From: an uncultured Eubacteriales bacterium
Lineage (GTDB): Bacteria > Bacillota > Clostridia > Oscillospirales > CAG-272
Direction: 5' to 3'
Length of the DNA: 8,427 nucleotides
Assembly (NCBI GenBank): GCA_934446285.1
Contig: CAKSEI010000057.1
Coordinates: 1-8,427, forward strand
The translations under genes and the position numbers were made by a program. This document shows positions 6,133-8,427 of this stretch, in pieces (positions within the stretch are counted from its first letter, which is position 1; every line of letters begins with the position of its first letter). The notes under the pieces were generated by a model. That model had not been told where the DNA came from. It worked only from the letters and a program-made list of their open reading frames with translations, and ran no database searches.

Positions 6133-6491
6133 ATTTTATAATTGGTTAAATTTGATGATTCAATTCACCGTAACGGTTATTCCGTCCGCCGTTTCCGAAG
6201 ATATTAATCGAATATTTGAATTTAAACGGATATTTAGGGGTTATCTTGACAAGGTTTTGTCGATTTTTGCATCTCTCATGCTGTAGCCGTTTGCCCACTC
6301 GTACGGATCGTTTCCGCGCTGTATATTTGCTCGGTTTTCAGTAGCTGTTTGATTATCGGCTCGAATAAATAGAATTTTGATTAAGACAATATCGATAGTT
6401 TTATTTTCCAACCATAATTGATGATGAAAAGAATAATCTACGGTAAAATGGCAAAAAATGTAAATCGAGGCACGATTACGCTTAAAAATTA
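6133..6491. other. AT-rich gene-poor stretch, ~360 bp
   Basis: No convincing gene is seen. A minus-strand frame ending at 6241 could encode a polar tail with ANIQRGNDPYEWANGYSMRD, which looks protein-like. Its upstream part is AT-rich filler and no ribosome site precedes its first ATG (6498), which lies inside the polysaccharide promoter. It may be the remnant 3' end of a lost gene. Otherwise there are only short CCGT/ACGG repeats near 6170-6195 of unknown meaning. Confidence 0.4.
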
Positions 6492-6520
6492 TTGACATGC
6501 CGATTTCCTTATGATATAAT
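6492..6520 (+). promoter_or_regulatory. Consensus extended -10 promoter of the polysaccharide operon
   Basis: TTGACA (6492-6497), a 17-bp spacer, and TATAAT (6515-6520) preceded by TG at 6512-6513. This is a full consensus sigma-A promoter with an extended -10. Transcription should begin near 6527, leaving about 170 nt before ATG 6701. The spacer contains ATGCCGATTTC, which resembles one arm and the centre of the palindromes at 3926-4022. Confidence 0.85.
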
Positions 6521-6526
6521 GAAAAT

Positions 6527-6700
6527 AATTATAGTTGAATGTAATTTATTTTTAACTTTTACTCATACGGACAAGGGCAAACCTTGCTTATCATACCGCA
6601 ATGACTGCAACTGCGTTCTGCACGTTCTGTTCGCCGCCTTCGCAGTGCTTTTGTATGCTTCTCAACAGAAAATGTTTTTTGAAAGTTGGTTTCAACGAAA
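6527..6700 (+). promoter_or_regulatory. Long 5' leader of the sugar transferase operon, possible attenuator
   Basis: The leader is ~170 nt and holds no convincing gene. Visible pairings are CAAGG/CCTTG (6572-6576 and 6582-6586), ACTGCG/CGCAGT (6610-6615 and 6641-6646) followed by GCTTTTG, and GTTG/CAAC (6685-6688 and 6693-6696) just before the start codon. The second resembles a weak terminator. Long leaders with attenuation and antitermination are known for Firmicute polysaccharide operons, but no named riboswitch or EAR/LoaP element is recognised here. Confidence 0.35.
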
Positions 6701-7339
6701 ATGTATAGGCTTTTTTCCAAACGGTTGATTGATATAGTGTTGTCTTTCATCGGGATTGTTGTTTTAGCTTTGCCGATGCTGATCATTGCATTGGCTATTA
6801 AACTCGATTCACCGGGTACCGTCTTCTTCAAGCAAGCCCGCCTTGGCCTTAACGGAAAAAAGTTTACAATATTAAAATTCAGATCAATGTGCGTAAATGC
6901 CGAATCCCAAGGGAGCGGTGTGTATTCGGGAAAAGGAGACTCTCGTGTCACACGGGTTGGCAGGATTATTCGTGCCACAAGTTTGGATGAACTTCCGCAG
7001 TTAATCAATATTTTGCGTGGGGATATGAGTTTTGTCGGACCACGACCGCCACTTACATATCACCCGTGGCCGATTGAGGATTACACTCCTGAGCAGCTCC
7101 GTATGTTTGATGTGCGTCCCGGCATTACGGGATGGGCGCAAGTGAACGGTCGTAAAACAGTCGAATGGCATAAACGGATCGAACTTAACGTATGGTACGT
7201 TAACCATATGTCTTTATTGCTGGATATAAAAATCTTCTTTATGACAATTTTCAAAGTATTTACCAACGCAGACAATGAAAACACCAAAGCCACGGTTGTT
7301 ACAGAGCATGTCGATAATAAGGAAGAGGTCAAAAAATAA
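6701..7339 (+). CDS. Polyprenyl-phosphate sugar-phosphate transferase (PglC/WcaJ family)
   Basis: 212 residues from ATG 6701; an in-frame TTG at 6686 is less likely and neither has a strong ribosome site. The enzyme moves a sugar-1-phosphate from a nucleotide sugar to undecaprenyl phosphate, the first membrane step of capsule, exopolysaccharide or glycan assembly. An N-terminal hydrophobic helix (residues ~9-33, IDIVLSFIGIVVLALP) is followed by SPGTVFFKQARLG, KKFTILKFRSM and RVTRVGRIIR. Next come the catalytic Asp96-Glu97 in SLDELPQ, then RGDMSFVGPRP, RPGITGWAQVNGR and the usual final hydrophobic LLLDIKIFFMTIFKVF. The size matches the short monotopic form, without the extra N-terminal membrane domain of WbaP-type proteins. 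Its stop overlaps the next start (TAATG). The sugar is not predictable. Confidence 0.94.
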   Translation: MYRLFSKRLIDIVLSFIGIVVLALPMLIIALAIKLDSPGTVFFKQARLGLNGKKFTILKFRSMCVNAESQGSGVYSGKGDSRVTRVGRIIRATSLDELPQLINILRGDMSFVGPRPPLTYHPWPIEDYTPEQLRMFDVRPGITGWAQVNGRKTVEWHKRIELNVWYVNHMSLLLDIKIFFMTIFKVFTNADNENTKATVVTEHVDNKEEVKK

Positions 7340-8178
7340 TGTCCTTGAAACTTATGTATATCACGAATCATCCGAAAGTTGCGCAGATAGCCGAATCAGC
7401 GGGCGTAGACAGGATTTTCGTTGATATGGAGTATATCGGCAAATCCGCGCGTCAGGGCGGGTTGGATACAGTACAATCACATCACACTCTTTCAGATGTT
7501 GCCGCTATTCGTAAAGCAATTTGCAGAGCCGAATTACTCGTCCGGTGTAATCCGATACATGATGCTTCGGAAGGCTTAATGTCCACAGAAGAAGAGATTG
7601 ATGGTATTATTTCAAACGGGGCAGATATTATAATGCTTCCGTTTTTCAAAACACCGGATGAGGTAAAACGATTTCTTGCAGCTGTTCGTGGACGCGCACA
7701 AACCATTCTTTTAGTGGAAACACCGGAAAGCGTCGACTGCATTGATGATATTTTGTGTCTCCCCGGCATTGACGCAATTCATATCGGGTTGAACGATCTG
7801 AGTTTGGGTTACCATATGAAGTTTATGTTTGAACTGTTGACTGACGGAACCGTGGAAAGACTGGCTCAAGCTTTCCGCCTGAAGGGTATCCCGTTTGGGT
7901 TCGGAGGAATTGCCTCGCTTGGCAAAGGATTATTGCCAAGCGAATACGTAATTCGAGAGCATTACAGACTTGGCTCCGGTGCTGCAATCCTGTCCAGAAG
8001 CTTTTGTAATTACGAAAAGGTAGGAGATCTTACCGAGATCGAACGTATTTTTCGCGAGGGTCTCGCTCAGATACGTGCTTTTGAAAATACATGTGCTTCT
8101 TGCGATGCGGATGCGTTTGCTGATAATACGCGAGAAATGCAGCGCCGTGTAAAGGCAGTTTGCGAGGGAATCAAATGA
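7339..8178 (+). CDS. HpcH/HpaI aldolase/citrate lyase family protein
   Basis: 279 residues; ATG 7339 overlaps the previous stop, with AGAGG about 10 nt upstream. This TIM-barrel family makes or breaks C-C bonds of 2-keto acids using a divalent metal and a pyruvate-type enolate. Family features seen: VDMEY (29-32) in the first strands, His48/His49 as candidates for the catalytic His, VRCNP with Arg69 (the pyruvate-binding Arg), metal ligands Glu127 in LLVETPES and Asp153 in IGLNDLSLG, and a late GFGGIASLG. The Glu-Asp spacing of 26 equals that recalled for HpcH. The C-terminal ~60 residues are helical and may aid assembly. Its place between a sugar transferase and a dehydrogenase suggests it makes or breaks a hydroxy-keto acid used on the surface glycan rather than in aromatic catabolism. 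The substrate is unknown. Confidence 0.88.
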   Translation: MSLKLMYITNHPKVAQIAESAGVDRIFVDMEYIGKSARQGGLDTVQSHHTLSDVAAIRKAICRAELLVRCNPIHDASEGLMSTEEEIDGIISNGADIIMLPFFKTPDEVKRFLAAVRGRAQTILLVETPESVDCIDDILCLPGIDAIHIGLNDLSLGYHMKFMFELLTDGTVERLAQAFRLKGIPFGFGGIASLGKGLLPSEYVIREHYRLGSGAAILSRSFCNYEKVGDLTEIERIFREGLAQIRAFENTCASCDADAFADNTREMQRRVKAVCEGIK

Positions 8179-8427
8179 ATCTGCTGATTACAGGCGCATG
8201 GAGTGCTGCAAAGGAATACATTCCTGAAATAGAAAAGCAGGGTCATCGTGTCGTATTTATGCAGAATGAGTCGGACACACTTCCTTGCGCTCCGGAGTGG
8301 GTAGAAGGAACTGTCTGCAACGGATTGTTTCTGTCGCATGATATTAAACATTTTTCCAATTTGCGATATGTTCAACTAACCAGTGCCGGATTTGATCGCG
8401 TTCCGATGGAATATATCAAGGTACATA
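8175..8427 (+). CDS. D-isomer-specific 2-hydroxyacid dehydrogenase, N-terminal part (cut by window end)
   Basis: 84 complete codons are present and the gene runs off the right edge. The start ATG overlaps the preceding TGA (ATGA), so translation is coupled to the aldolase gene. MNLLITGAWSAAKEYIPEI is the first strand and helix of the flavodoxin-like catalytic domain. LRYVQLTSAGFDRVPMEYIK is the conserved segment in which a 'Q..SAG.D' motif contacts substrate in this family. The NAD-binding Rossmann domain and the catalytic Arg, Glu and His lie beyond the window. Such enzymes reversibly reduce 2-keto acids to D-2-hydroxyacids with NAD(P)H. Directly after a keto-acid aldolase, it could reduce that enzyme's product. 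The assignment rests on a short fragment but the motif is distinctive. Confidence 0.8.
   Translation, partial: MNLLITGAWSAAKEYIPEIEKQGHRVVFMQNESDTLPCAPEWVEGTVCNGLFLSHDIKHFSNLRYVQLTSAGFDRVPMEYIKVH

Noticed and set aside
6135..6163. TTGAAT-N17-TATAAA as promoter of the 82-codon minus-strand gene
   Set aside because: Spacing is good, but transcription would start within the GAGAGGAG site, leaving no usable leader. The real promoter is probably elsewhere.
6241..6498. Minus-strand frame of 85 codons
   Set aside because: No ribosome site, the start lies inside a consensus promoter, and the first half has the composition of AT-rich noncoding DNA. The C-terminal part may be a remnant, so it is mentioned only under the gene-poor stretch.
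6492..6728. Plus-strand frame of 78 codons over the leader
   Set aside because: It begins at the -35 box, has no ribosome site and overlaps the sugar transferase start in another frame.

Overview
The window most likely comes from an endospore-forming, gut-type Clostridia (Firmicutes). The evidence is a recognisable SpoVT sporulation-regulator sequence, near-consensus TTGACA/TATAAT sigma-A promoters, AGGAGG-type ribosome binding sites and terminators with T-tracts. The left third looks like host chromosome. It is more GC-rich than the intergenic DNA to the right, which is strongly AT-rich.

Layout: 19-716 holds two short overlapping plus-strand genes of unknown function. The second encodes a cysteine-rich protein with a hydrophobic tail. 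A bidirectional terminator (786-816) separates them from a convergent minus-strand gene for an exported glycerophosphodiester phosphodiesterase (842-1609). Upstream of that lies 1665-3812 (minus), the most striking item in the window. It is a large serine recombinase whose reading frame runs without interruption into the C-terminal ~150 residues of SpoVT, starting at the conserved IREGDPLEIF stretch. The SpoVT N-terminal AbrB-type DNA-binding segment is missing from this window. The simplest reading is that a recombinase-borne element sits inside spoVT near codon 28, that the junction is at about 2129, and that the element body extends rightwards. This resembles the skin-type interruptions known in other sporulation genes.

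To the right, 3813-4174 is a divergent control region. It has a good promoter for the recombinase, a good promoter for a hipBA operon, and between them three 16-bp palindromes spaced exactly 39 bp apart. HipB (4175-4480) and HipA kinase (4492-5736) follow and end in a 14-bp-stem terminator. A small minus-strand gene of unknown function lies at 5867-6115. After a gene-poor AT-rich stretch, a consensus extended -10 promoter (6492-6520) and a ~170-nt leader precede a tightly coupled operon. It encodes a polyprenyl-phosphate sugar-phosphate transferase (PglC/WcaJ type), an HpcH/HpaI-type aldolase, and the start of a D-2-hydroxyacid dehydrogenase cut by the window edge. This looks like the beginning of a capsule or exopolysaccharide cluster.

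How it may fit together: the recombinase could integrate and excise the element. HipBA could stabilise it in the population, and the surface-polysaccharide genes may be cargo if the element reaches that far. The right end of the element, the missing 5' half of spoVT and any excision factor are not visible here, so cargo membership and regulated excision are inferences.
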